47,273 nucleotides of DNA from Spirosomataceae bacterium (GCA_022702045.1 JAKONH010000377.1:1-47273); one strand, 5' to 3'. Positions 28,335-37,427 are shown, counted from the first letter of the stretch. Program-made: numbers and translations. The notes: generated by a model from the letters alone, not told the origin.

Positions 28335-28394
28335 AAGAGAGACGATAGACGAGAGAATGGTTTGCATCAGCATTTTTCGTCTATCGTCTCTCTT
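28335..28394. terminator. 18-bp perfect inverted repeat at the convergent rhodanese/miaA junction
   Basis: AAGAGAGACGATAGACGA (28335-28352) / TCGTCTATCGTCTCTCTT (28377-28394); the right arm covers the last codons and stop of miaA. Confidence 0.6.
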
Positions 28395-29292
28395 CCAACA
28401 AAACCCGAATCCCGGTTTCATCGTCGGGGGCGAACCACTGATAATTGGCCTGATTGTGAAACCAGGTGAGCTGTCGTTTTGCGTAACGCCGGGAGTTGCG
28501 CTTTAATAGTCGAACCATTTCGTCGTAATCATACGCGCCATCGAGGTACGGAAAAACCTCCTGATAGCCTACCGTTTGCAGGGCGGGTAACTGTCGGTAG
28601 TCGTACAGGCTACGCACTTCATTAAGTAAACCATCGGTCAGCATCTGATCCATGCGGGTGTCGATGCGGGCGTACAGTTCCGGGCGGGGGCGGTCGAGGG
28701 CTACAAGTATCGATTTGAACGGCCGTTCAGCCGGCTTGTCCTGTCGGAAGGATGAGTAGGGTAGACCTGTACTCAGGCACACTTCCAGCGCCCGCGTTAC
28801 GCGAACCGGATTTTGCAAATCGGCCGTTTGTGCGTAGACCGGATCAAGTTGCTGTAACTGTTCCTGTAAAGGAGCCAATCCTTCCTGCTGCCACCGAAGC
28901 CGGAGCGTTTCGCGCAACGTAGCATCGACCGGCGGCATATCATCAAGCCCGAAACAAATGGCGTTAATATACAGACCCGTTCCGCCTGATAAAATCACAA
29001 CCCGATGCCGGGTAAATAGCTTATCCAGTAACGCCAGGCATTCCCGCTCGTAACGCCCCGCCGTGACCGGGTCTGTAATGCGGTGCGAGCCAATAAAATG
29101 GTGCGGTACACCATCCATCTCGGCAAGCGTTGGTTTAGCCGTGCCGATGGCTAATTCCTGATACAACTGACGGGAGTCGGCGGAGACCACTTCTGTACCG
29201 AGTTGTTTGGCTAGTCGGACGCAGAGGGCGGTTTTGCCGACGGCAGTCGGACCGGCTACTACGAGTAGTGTGTTGGCATTTGTAACGGGCAT
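28381..29292 (-). CDS. miaA: tRNA dimethylallyltransferase
   Basis: LLVVAGPTAVGKTALCVRLAKQLGTEVVSADSRQLYQELAIGTAKP, PHHFIGSHRITDPVTAGRYERE, LSGGTGLYINAICFGLD, QTVGYQEVFPYLDG, KRNSRRYAKRQLTWFHN. Preferred ATG at 29292. Confidence 0.96.
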   Translation of the reverse strand: MPVTNANTLLVVAGPTAVGKTALCVRLAKQLGTEVVSADSRQLYQELAIGTAKPTLAEMDGVPHHFIGSHRITDPVTAGRYERECLALLDKLFTRHRVVILSGGTGLYINAICFGLDDMPPVDATLRETLRLRWQQEGLAPLQEQLQQLDPVYAQTADLQNPVRVTRALEVCLSTGLPYSSFRQDKPAERPFKSILVALDRPRPELYARIDTRMDQMLTDGLLNEVRSLYDYRQLPALQTVGYQEVFPYLDGAYDYDEMVRLLKRNSRRYAKRQLTWFHNQANYQWFAPDDETGIRVLLEERR

Positions 29293-29446
29293 AACGCAAT
29301 CAGGGCCTGAGTGAGCCCTGCGCAAAAATAGGGCTTTACGGGTAAGGCCGTCGGCATATGATCGACTTGATTAGGTCCGCTCAAAACCTGCGACCCGTCG
29401 CGCTTGTTAATCAGGGAATTGCCTATTTGACCCATATATATACTAC

Positions 29447-30001
29447 ATGAACGTTTGGCTACTGTATCTGCTGTTGCATATAAGCGGAACAAACGCAGCT
29501 CCCGGCCGGCTAACGCACCAGGAGCTGCCTCCTTTCCAGAAAACGGTACGGTTCAATGTCTACACCTTTATCGTGAAAGCAGCTGATACCGAATCAGCCC
29601 AAACCGCAACGGTAGCTGCTTACCGGGGTAGTCTGTTGCTGACCCGCTTCTCGCAACCCATAAGCGGCAGACTGACCGGGGCTGAAGTAGGGGACCTGGA
29701 CGGCAACCGACTGCCCGAACTGTATCTGTACAGTACCGACACAAACGCCGGTTTGGCCGGGCGGGTGCGTGGCTGGCAGTTTCTGCCCGAACGACTGGCT
29801 ACGATTACGCCGGTACAATGGACCACATCAGACGCAGGCTATATGGGGCTCGACACGCTCTGGACAACCAGACAGTCGCTCTGCCGCCAATTTCCCGTAT
29901 ATGCAATCAACAACAGCGACGCCCGGCCCACCGGTACAAATCGGCGCATTTGTTACCGGCTCCGTCCGTTGGGGCTGAATTACCAGCTGCTACCCGAATA
30001 A
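29447..30001 (+). CDS. Hypothetical secreted protein; possible PliI-like domain
   Basis: Signal-like N-terminus; GRLTGAEVGDLDGNRLPELYLYSTD pattern. The PliI-like assignment is tentative. Confidence 0.55.
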   Translation: MNVWLLYLLLHISGTNAAPGRLTHQELPPFQKTVRFNVYTFIVKAADTESAQTATVAAYRGSLLLTRFSQPISGRLTGAEVGDLDGNRLPELYLYSTDTNAGLAGRVRGWQFLPERLATITPVQWTTSDAGYMGLDTLWTTRQSLCRQFPVYAINNSDARPTGTNRRICYRLRPLGLNYQLLPE

Positions 30002-30003
30002 TG

Positions 30004-30053
30004 ACCGGGCCAGTTGCCCACAGCCCTGATAGGCTACCGACAACCGGCCCGGT
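30004..30053. terminator. Near-perfect hairpin between convergent genes
   Basis: ACCGGGCCAGTTG (30004-30016) / CAACCGGCCCGGT (30041-30053); 13 bp with one mismatch. Confidence 0.5.
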
Positions 30054-30072
30054 ACAGTAAACGAACAATCAG

Positions 30073-30846
30073 TTAGAAGAGCTTCAGACCCAGCGAGAGC
30101 GAAGCGATGCCAAGATAGCCTTTGATATCCTTATTTTTGTAGATACCACCGACAGGAAGTGCGTACCGGGCGTCGATGTCGAGGATGCGGGCCAGCGTAT
30201 AGCCAACGCCGATTTCAGCCGCGTACGTGAACGGTTTTACTTCCAGCGCTACCTGCGTGGGGTCCTGCCGGTTCGGGTTTTTTAGATCCGATGTCGTTTG
30301 CGGAAAACCCACGCTGGTGTTGCCGATAGTTGCTGTAGTGTTGCGGGTCGCTTGCGCTTTGGTCGTGAATAGCAGGTTTGGTCCAATGAAAACCCGAACC
30401 CGGTCATTGACAAACTTTTTACCAAACAGGATCGGTACGTTGACCGATTCCAGTATCGACTCCGAGGTGATGGCAATGCCTGTTGAGGTATTAGCCGGTA
30501 TGCCTGATGGTTGTGATGTACCAGCAAGCGCAAACGCGAGTCCGGCCGGAACTGTCAGGTTTGCTTTTTGATACAGCTTGTAATTGTTATAGGTAGCCTC
30601 AACCTGCACGTAGAACGAGTTGAAGTTTTTACGTCCCCATAAACCGAACGAGTAGCCCGTGCCCGTGCCGTTTCCTTTATTTTCAATTTGCGGTACAGTG
30701 GCTATAGCCGAGATCGTGACGGGTGGGATGGTTGTGTGACCGTTGGTAAACGTGCCGGCTCCCTTGATGCCTCCTTCAAACGTGGATTGTGCCATGGCTG
30801 CCGAGCCGATCAGCGAGGCCAGCACAGCGAGTGTTACGTGTTTCAT
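30073..30846 (-). CDS. Outer-membrane beta-barrel (porin-like) protein
   Basis: Signal peptide MKHVTLAVLASLIGSAAMAQ; FYVQVEATYNNYKLYQ, VNVPILFGKKFVNDRVRVFIGPNLLF, EIGVGYTLARILDIDARYALPVGGIYK. Confidence 0.85.
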   Translation of the reverse strand: MKHVTLAVLASLIGSAAMAQSTFEGGIKGAGTFTNGHTTIPPVTISAIATVPQIENKGNGTGTGYSFGLWGRKNFNSFYVQVEATYNNYKLYQKANLTVPAGLAFALAGTSQPSGIPANTSTGIAITSESILESVNVPILFGKKFVNDRVRVFIGPNLLFTTKAQATRNTTATIGNTSVGFPQTTSDLKNPNRQDPTQVALEVKPFTYAAEIGVGYTLARILDIDARYALPVGGIYKNKDIKGYLGIASLSLGLKLF

Positions 30847-31062
30847 AAGTAGTGCACGGAAATGAGTTATAGGACATGACTTGGTTAGCTGTCAAACGTC
30901 AGAAAGGAGGCATTTGTGTTGAACGAACGAAGTTTTTCGTCAGAAGGCAGCTTACCGATGACTCAAAAGTTGAACATTCAAGAAATCGGTCGGTTGTTTA
31001 TCCGGCGGTAGTTTTCGTACTTACCGGCCAGTTTTATCTGTTTCATTAAACCACCTAATACA

Positions 31063-31530
31063 ATGGGATTACTGTCATTCTTTAAAGGCGTAGGCGAAAA
31101 AATATTTGACCACAAGGATGCCCCTGCCGACCCCGTACAGGCCGAAAAAGTTGAACCTGTGAAAGCGCAGGCGTTGCTTGATCACGTCAAGAAATTAGGC
31201 CTGGCTTACAAAACCCTGACGGTGAAGACCAAAGGTGATGTTGTAACCCTGACCGGGTCGGTGAAATCGCAGGAAGATGCGGAAAAAATTGCGCTGGCTG
31301 TCGGCAACGTTGAAGGTGTAACTTCGGTCGATAACCAACTGGCGGTTGATGAGCCCGCGCCAGAAGGTAAGTTCTACACCGTTAAATCGGGTGATTCGCT
31401 GTCGAAAATTGCCAAAGAAGTATATGGTGATCCAATGAAGTACGGCGTGATCTTCGAAGCTAACAAGCCAATGTTGTCTGATCCCGATAAGATTTATCCC
31501 GATCAGGTACTGCGTATTCCGCAGTTATAA
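31063..31530 (+). CDS. BON and LysM domain protein (Kbp/YgaU-like)
   Basis: BON-like KTKGDVVTLTGSVKSQEDAEKIALAVGNVEGVTSVDNQL; LysM YTVKSGDSLSKIAKEVYGDPMKYGVIFEANKPMLSDPDKIYPDQVLRIP. Confidence 0.92.
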   Translation: MGLLSFFKGVGEKIFDHKDAPADPVQAEKVEPVKAQALLDHVKKLGLAYKTLTVKTKGDVVTLTGSVKSQEDAEKIALAVGNVEGVTSVDNQLAVDEPAPEGKFYTVKSGDSLSKIAKEVYGDPMKYGVIFEANKPMLSDPDKIYPDQVLRIPQL

Positions 31531-31555
31531 CAAAACGGCCCTAAATTGAGTAAGT

Positions 31556-31608
31556 AGGGAGTGAACGAGACGATTGCCTTATTGGCCATCTCTCGTTCAC
31601 TCCCTTTT
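31556..31608 (+). terminator. Intrinsic terminator after the LysM/BON gene
   Basis: GGGAGTGAACGAGA (31557-31570) / TCTCGTTCACTCCC (31591-31604) followed by TTTTCTTT. Confidence 0.8.
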
Positions 31609-31644
31609 CTTTATAAACGATTCGTATACTACTTCGACGTTATC

Positions 31645-33009
31645 ATGGCCGTTCACCTCGTTTCCTACCTGAAAGATCAGTTTACGCCGGGTGTTATCGA
31701 TCAGCTTAGTACTGAGTTGAACGAAACTCCTGAACGTGTTGCCAAAATTGTACAGGGTGTTGTCCCGGCTTTGCTGGGTGGGTTGACCCGTCGCGTACAA
31801 GCATCAGGCGGTGCCAGTACCGTTTATTCATTCCTGGCAAAAGGCGACTACGGTAAAACGCCCTTCGACGTAGGGCAGGTCACCGATACGCACCAGGAAA
31901 CCATCGAAACGGCATCGGCCGGCCGCGATTTTCTGGAGACTGTGTTCGGCGACAAGCTAAATCAGACCACGGAACTGATCGGTACGTTTAGCGGGGCCCG
32001 CGCGGAGTCGGTGCGGGTAGTGATGAGCCTGGTCGGATCGGTGCTCATGGGTGTACTGGGTCGGCAGGAGCAGGAAAAGGGACTGACCTCGCATAGTTTG
32101 AAAACGCTGCTGGAAGGACAGGCTACGCTGTTTCGCACAGCCCTGCCTGCCGGGCTCGCTAGTGTCGGCAGTCTGCTGGACTTCGACGAACTCGAGACAC
32201 CAGCCGGCCCGCCGACGGCTGTACAGGGAGCTGACAATTTCAGTGGTACCGTCGTTAATCCGAACATACCCAAGAGTTCCGATGGTGATCGGCAGCGCGA
32301 AAACGTTCGCTGGCTACGTTGGGCAATGGTGCTGATGGCCATCCTGGTGGCGGCTCTGATCGTACAGAAATGCAGCGAAAATCAGAACAGCGTTGACGGC
32401 GTCAGCACCGACAGTACGGCGCGTGCTGAGCCGAACGCGGTTGAAGACACGTCGGCAGCTACGAAAAACAGCGTGCTGGAATCGCACGGACAAGTGGCTG
32501 ATTCGACAGCGCCCGGTGCGCTCGGCATACGCGACGACAAACCCGCCAACGTCGCTGATGTGATTGCGCAGGTTGAATTGCCGGGTGGCCGTAAGCTGAA
32601 ACTGGCTGAACGGTCGTTCAACGGTCGACTGGCCCGCTTCCTGGCTAGCAAGCCCCAGCGTCTGGACCGTACGTTTACATTTGAAAACCTGACCTTCGAT
32701 ATCGGGTCGGCGAAGATTACGGCAGAGTCACAGCAAAACGTCAACGACCTGGTCGATATCATGAAGGCCTATCCGAATATGACCATTAAAGTTGAAGGTC
32801 ATACCGACAACACGGGCAATGCCGACACCAACCTCCAGCTCTCGCGCGATCGGGCGGCTTCGGTACGCACGGCACTGGTAACGGCTGGCATTGCGGGCGA
32901 TCGGATCACGACGCAGGGGTATGGTTCTTCTCAGCCGCTGGCTACCAACGACAATGCCGAAGGGCGTCAGCGCAATCGCCGGATCGACGTTGCCGTGACG
33001 AAGATCTAA
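31645..33009 (+). CDS. DUF937 domain protein fused to TM segment and OmpA C-terminal domain
   Basis: VARIKQ-like DUF937 region ETPERVAKIVQGVVPALLGGLTRR; TM WAMVLMAILVAALIV; OmpA TFENLTFDIGSAKITAESQQNVNDLVDIMKAYPNMTIKVEGHTDNTGNADTNLQLSRDRAASVRTALV. ATG at 31645; the longer track ORF starts inside a terminator. Confidence 0.9.
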   Translation: MAVHLVSYLKDQFTPGVIDQLSTELNETPERVAKIVQGVVPALLGGLTRRVQASGGASTVYSFLAKGDYGKTPFDVGQVTDTHQETIETASAGRDFLETVFGDKLNQTTELIGTFSGARAESVRVVMSLVGSVLMGVLGRQEQEKGLTSHSLKTLLEGQATLFRTALPAGLASVGSLLDFDELETPAGPPTAVQGADNFSGTVVNPNIPKSSDGDRQRENVRWLRWAMVLMAILVAALIVQKCSENQNSVDGVSTDSTARAEPNAVEDTSAATKNSVLESHGQVADSTAPGALGIRDDKPANVADVIAQVELPGGRKLKLAERSFNGRLARFLASKPQRLDRTFTFENLTFDIGSAKITAESQQNVNDLVDIMKAYPNMTIKVEGHTDNTGNADTNLQLSRDRAASVRTALVTAGIAGDRITTQGYGSSQPLATNDNAEGRQRNRRIDVAVTKI

Positions 33010-33037
33010 GTCGCCATTCGTTCTACTTACAGATACG

Positions 33038-33063
33038 AAAAGCCGCTGTCGACAGCGGCTTTT
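33038..33063. terminator. Palindromic terminator-like hairpin
   Basis: AAAAGCCGCTGTCGACAGCGGCTTTT, fully palindromic, 28 nt after the DUF937-OmpA stop. Confidence 0.75.
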
Positions 33064-33086
33064 TCATGCCAGTTCAGGGGACAGTC

Positions 33087-33119
33087 AGACCTGACAGGTT
33101 TTCGAAACCTGTCAGGTCT
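33087..33119. repeat. Intergenic palindrome (15-bp arms, 3-nt loop)
   Basis: AGACCTGACAGGTTT TCG AAACCTGTCAGGTCT. Confidence 0.75.
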
Positions 33120-33243
33120 ACAGATAAGCGTACCAACGCTTCGATTAAGTATAGGACCAGCCCCGCATTTGAACCGGTTCAACGAAAAGCCGTGTGTATA
33201 TTGCAGGCCCATTATACTCACCGATACTTACACGCGTTCCTCT

Positions 33244-34131
33244 ATGTTTGTTGATGCCATCGAGCGCATTAAACCGTTTACCCGCCCTATCCATTCCATT
33301 GCCCGGTTGCATGGGTACAGCCCAGTTGTGCCAGGCAGTGCTACCCTGTTTTTTGTCAACGAGCTGGGCGATGCGCTGACCTGCCGACATGTGGCGGTCA
33401 ATATCGAGCGATCGACTAAGATTAACCGGAATTACAAGCTGTACAAAGGCAAAGAAGCGGAGTTCAGAAATCACCCCGACAAGGCACGGCTTCAGCGCGA
33501 CTTGCAGAATCAGTACGGTATCAAAGACGATACGATCAAGCAGTTGCACCACGCGTACATCAACTGCGTAGAGGGGGGCGATGAGCCTACGATTATCCTG
33601 CATCCCAGTGAACATGTTGACCTGGCCATCGTCCGCTTCCGAAACTATGCCCGGCCGCTGTACACCTCATATGCTACGTTTCTGAAGGATAGCAGCCGCG
33701 TCCGTCCCGGTCGCACGCTGTGCCGGCTGGGGTTTCCCTTTCCGGAATTCTCTAACTTCAAGTACGACGGCTATACCGACGATGCTGTCTGGACCGATGA
33801 ACCACCCCGGTACATGTCGTTTCCAAGCGATGGCATGATTACGCGGCTGTTGCAAAACAAGGTCGGTATCACCGAAATCGAGATGAGTACGCCTGGTCTG
33901 GTGGGGCAGAGTGGCGGTCCGCTGTTCGATACCAATGGCCTGATTTATGGCTTGCAGTCGGCGACCGATCAGTTGCACCTGGGTCTGGATATTGAAGATA
34001 AGGAAGTACTCGTAAAAAATCGCCGGAGTCGGGTGTCGAATTATCCGTTCCTGCAAGTAGGCATCTGCGTGCATGTCGACCGGATCAAGGAATTTCTACG
34101 GACCAACGACGTGAAATTCTATCAAGCCTGA
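33244..34131 (+). CDS. Trypsin-like serine peptidase domain protein
   Basis: Candidate triad: ALTCRHVAV (His), HVDLAIVRF (Asp), GLVGQSGGPLFDTNGLIYGLQ (Ser). No clear signal peptide from ATG 33244. Confidence 0.8.
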   Translation: MFVDAIERIKPFTRPIHSIARLHGYSPVVPGSATLFFVNELGDALTCRHVAVNIERSTKINRNYKLYKGKEAEFRNHPDKARLQRDLQNQYGIKDDTIKQLHHAYINCVEGGDEPTIILHPSEHVDLAIVRFRNYARPLYTSYATFLKDSSRVRPGRTLCRLGFPFPEFSNFKYDGYTDDAVWTDEPPRYMSFPSDGMITRLLQNKVGITEIEMSTPGLVGQSGGPLFDTNGLIYGLQSATDQLHLGLDIEDKEVLVKNRRSRVSNYPFLQVGICVHVDRIKEFLRTNDVKFYQA

Positions 34132-34146
34132 CCCATAACCCACGTG

Positions 34147-34154
34147 TATCTTTG
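34147..34154 (+). promoter_or_regulatory. Bacteroidota -7-like promoter element TAnnTTTG
   Basis: TATCTTTG, 25 nt upstream of the M20 peptidase ATG at 34179. Confidence 0.4.
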
Positions 34155-34178
34155 CTCTGCATTTACTAGCTGACTCGC

Positions 34179-35258
34179 ATGACTAGTCTATTCACCACCG
34201 ACGTCGATACGCTTGCGGCCGATGCGCTAACGCTGCTCAAACAGCTCATTGCTACGCCTTCGTTTAGCCGTGACGAAAACCACACCGCTGATCTACTCGA
34301 AACGTTTCTTCGAGAGCGTGACGTGCCGACGCAACGGCTGAAGAATAACGTCTGGGCCGTCAATCGCCAGTTCGATCCGGCTAAACCAACGCTGCTGCTC
34401 AATTCCCACCACGATACGGTAAAGCCCAACACGTCCTGGACGCTGGAGCCTTTTTCTCCGCTGGAGCAGGACGGCAAGCTTTTTGGGTTGGGCAGCAACG
34501 ATGCGGGCGGTTGCCTGGTGTCGCTTATCGCAGCCTTTCTCCATTTCTACGACCGTATGGATCTGGCGTACAACATCCTGCTGATCGCTAGCGCTGAAGA
34601 AGAAATATCGGGGCGTGACGGGCTGGAACTGGTACTGCCGCACGTACCAGCCATCGACTTCGCTATCGTGGGTGAACCAACGGAGATGCAGTTGGCCATC
34701 GCTGAGAAAGGCTTGCTGGTGCTCGACTGCACCGCCCATGGCGTTAGCGGTCATGCCGCCCGCGACGAAGGAGATAATGCTATCTATCATGCTCTGGAGG
34801 ATATTAACTGGCTACGTACCTATCAGTTTCCCAAGCTATCGCCAACGCTGGGGCCCATTAAAATGTCGGTGACGATCATGCAGGCGGGTACGCAGCATAA
34901 TGTCGTTCCGGATGTCTGTACCTTCACTATCGATGTGCGTGTTACGGAACAGTATACGCTCGAAGACGTCATTACCATTATCCGGGCCAACCTTCGTTCC
35001 GACGTACATCCCCGGTCGGTCCGGCTGACGCCGTCGAGCATTCCCGTCGAACACCCTATCGTACAAGCCGGGCTGGCCCTCGGTCGGCACACGTACGGTT
35101 CGCCCACCACGTCCGATCAGGCGGTGCTCAGTTGCCCCTCGCTCAAGTGTGGTCCCGGTCATTCCGGTCGGTCGCACTCAGCAAACGAGTTTCTGTACCT
35201 CCATGAACTGGGCGATGGAGTCCGGGGCTATATTCAGATGCTGAAACAGATTATATAA
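34179..35258 (+). CDS. M20 family peptidase, acetylornithine/succinylornithine deacetylase-like
   Basis: LLLNSHHDTVKPNTSWTLEPFSPLEQDGKLFGLGSNDAGGCLVSLIAAF, ASAEEEISGRDGLEL, IVGEPTEMQLAIAEKGLLVLDCTAHGVSGHAA. Confidence 0.9.
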   Translation: MTSLFTTDVDTLAADALTLLKQLIATPSFSRDENHTADLLETFLRERDVPTQRLKNNVWAVNRQFDPAKPTLLLNSHHDTVKPNTSWTLEPFSPLEQDGKLFGLGSNDAGGCLVSLIAAFLHFYDRMDLAYNILLIASAEEEISGRDGLELVLPHVPAIDFAIVGEPTEMQLAIAEKGLLVLDCTAHGVSGHAARDEGDNAIYHALEDINWLRTYQFPKLSPTLGPIKMSVTIMQAGTQHNVVPDVCTFTIDVRVTEQYTLEDVITIIRANLRSDVHPRSVRLTPSSIPVEHPIVQAGLALGRHTYGSPTTSDQAVLSCPSLKCGPGHSGRSHSANEFLYLHELGDGVRGYIQMLKQII

Positions 35259-35398
35259 ACAGGATTGGAGGGCACGCGGATGAGGCAGATTTTAGCAGAA
35301 AAGCGCCGATTAGTTTTGTCTATAAAATGACAAGTCAGCGACCATCCGCTCCGTCCGTGTCATCCGTGTACCATAAAATCCTGTAATCCTGTTTATAT
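35253..35398. repeat. MITE-like or palindromic interspersed repeat with 14-bp terminal inverted repeats
   Basis: ATATAAACAGGATT (35253-35266) / AATCCTGTTTATAT (35385-35398). The interior holds a GGATG...CATCC and ACACGGATGACACGGACGGAGCGGATGG-type motif. The left TIR overlaps the M20 stop codon. Confidence 0.55.
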
Positions 35399-35450
35399 CA
35401 CCTTGTGAGAAATGGTGACGTTTCCGCTTTCTATCAAAAGCCACATACCT

Positions 35451-37427
35451 ATGCCCTTCCGATTGACCCGTTCGTTTCTGATTACATCCGTAACCCTGTC
35501 AGTACTAGCTAGTAAGGCCTTGCCCGTTCGGGCGCAGTCGCCTGTGACAAAGCCTTGGTCGGTGCGGATGGCTGACGCCGTCATTAAAAAATATCCGGAT
35601 TCGATTGCGGTGAAAGACAACAAACCCGCCGGTTGGGACTACGAACAGGGGTTGGTGCTGAATGCGATTGAGCGGGTCTGGGAACGCACTGGCGATGGTC
35701 GTTACTACGATTACATTCTGCACGATATCGACCGCTACGTTGGTAAAGACGGACCGATTCGCACGTACCGGATGAATGAGTTCAACCTGGACAACATCAC
35801 GACGGGGCGGGTATTGCTAATGCTGGCCCAACAGACGCAGCCGGGACGTGAGAACTACAAACGAGCTGCCGACACGCTCCGTGCTCAACTGACGCGGCAA
35901 CCCCGAACGAAGGAAGGCGGGTTCTGGCACAAGCAACGCTACCCAAACCAGATGTGGCTCGACGGCCTGTTTATGGCTGAACCATTCTATGCTGAATACA
36001 CGAAACTATATGACCGCTCGACTGATTCGGCCAACCGTCATTTCAACGACATTGCGCATCAGTTCGCCCTAATTGAGAAGCACCTGATCGATCCGAAAAC
36101 CGGCTTGCTATACCACGGCTACGACGAGAGCCGCCAGCAGAAATGGGCGAATCCGAAAACGGGTACATCGCCTAGCTTCTGGAGCCGTTCGATGGGCTGG
36201 TACGCCATGGCGCTGGTCGACGTACTCGATTACTTCCCCGAAGACCATCCCCGTCGGGCTGACTTGCTACGTTATTTTCAGCGGCTTATGTCTGTGCTGG
36301 TGCGCTATCAGGACCCAAAAACGGGTGCCTGGTATCAGGTTGCCGATCAGGGCGGGCGTAAAGGAAACTACGTAGAAGCGTCGGCTTCGGGTATGTTTGT
36401 CTATGCATTGGCAAAAGGCGTCCGGCTGGGCTACCTGCCTGCGTCCATGCTGTCAGCAGCCAGTAAAGGCTATCAGGGCATACTGAAAACGTTTGTTACA
36501 ACCAATCCGGCGAGTCAGCAGCCTGTGCTCAACGGCACCGTCAGCGTCGGTGGGTTGGGTGGTACGGGAACGCCGGACCGTTCCTATAGAGATGGTAGCT
36601 ATGCCTATTACCTGAGCGAGCCAATCCGCCAGAACGATCTGAAAGGAGTGGGGCCGTTTATTATGGCGAGCGTCGAGATGGAGATGGTCGATGAATATCC
36701 GCTGGGCCGGGGAGAAACTGTTGCTGTGGATACGTACTTCAACAACGAAACCCGTAAGGGAGATAACGGTCCGGAGCCATTCCATTATCTATGGAACGAC
36801 CGAATGCACTCGGGCTTCTGGCTGTGGGGCAAGACATTCCGGGAACTGGGCGCTACCACCGTGACGCAGCCCTACGCACCGACGGCGCAGACGCTAAAGG
36901 GCAAGAACGTATACATTATTGTTGACCCCGACACCCCGAAGGAAACCCCCAAACCGAACTACGTACAACCCGCTGACGTCGATGCGCTGGATGCCTGGGT
37001 GCGGGCGGGTGGCGTGCTGGTACTGATGGCCAATGACTCCGCCAATGCCGAGTTGCCCCGCTTCAATCAACTGGCGAAGCGGTTCGGTATGCAGTTTGGT
37101 TATGAGCAGGTCAACCCCGTGCAGGGCACGCGCTGGTCGGATGGGAAGTTGACAATCCCCGCCAACGACCCGATTTTCCCACACGTCTCGACAATCTACG
37201 TTAAAGAGCTATCGCCCCTGACACTAACCGCTCCTGCCAAACCCGCTCTACTAAAAGGCAACACCGTAATCATGGCGACGGCCAGGGTAGGTAAGGGCAC
37301 CGTATTTGCCATCGGCGATCCGTGGCTTTATAACGAATACACCGACGGTCGACGGATTCCAATCGAATACCAGAACTTCCAGGCCGGAAAAGATCTGGCT
37401 ACCTGGTTGCTAAAACAGGCCAGGTAA
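35451..37427 (+). CDS. GH105-like glycoside hydrolase with C-terminal DUF4350/GATase-like domain
   Basis: GWDYEQGLVLNAIERVWERTGDGRYYDYI, NLDNITTGRVLLML, MWLDGLFMAEPFYAEY, SFWSRSMGWYAMALVDVLDYFPEDHPRR, NYVEASASGMFVYALAKGVRLGYLP; C-terminal LKGKNVYIIVDPDTPKE...VDALDAWVRAGGVLVLMANDSANAELPRFNQLAKRFGMQF. ATG at 35451 gives a signal peptide. Confidence 0.88.
   Translation: MPFRLTRSFLITSVTLSVLASKALPVRAQSPVTKPWSVRMADAVIKKYPDSIAVKDNKPAGWDYEQGLVLNAIERVWERTGDGRYYDYILHDIDRYVGKDGPIRTYRMNEFNLDNITTGRVLLMLAQQTQPGRENYKRAADTLRAQLTRQPRTKEGGFWHKQRYPNQMWLDGLFMAEPFYAEYTKLYDRSTDSANRHFNDIAHQFALIEKHLIDPKTGLLYHGYDESRQQKWANPKTGTSPSFWSRSMGWYAMALVDVLDYFPEDHPRRADLLRYFQRLMSVLVRYQDPKTGAWYQVADQGGRKGNYVEASASGMFVYALAKGVRLGYLPASMLSAASKGYQGILKTFVTTNPASQQPVLNGTVSVGGLGGTGTPDRSYRDGSYAYYLSEPIRQNDLKGVGPFIMASVEMEMVDEYPLGRGETVAVDTYFNNETRKGDNGPEPFHYLWNDRMHSGFWLWGKTFRELGATTVTQPYAPTAQTLKGKNVYIIVDPDTPKETPKPNYVQPADVDALDAWVRAGGVLVLMANDSANAELPRFNQLAKRFGMQFGYEQVNPVQGTRWSDGKLTIPANDPIFPHVSTIYVKELSPLTLTAPAKPALLKGNTVIMATARVGKGTVFAIGDPWLYNEYTDGRRIPIEYQNFQAGKDLATWLLKQAR

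Noticed and set aside
31561-31644. N-terminal extension of the DUF937-OmpA ORF
   Set aside because: It lies within a terminator hairpin (31556-31608); the ATG at 31645 fits the domain start.
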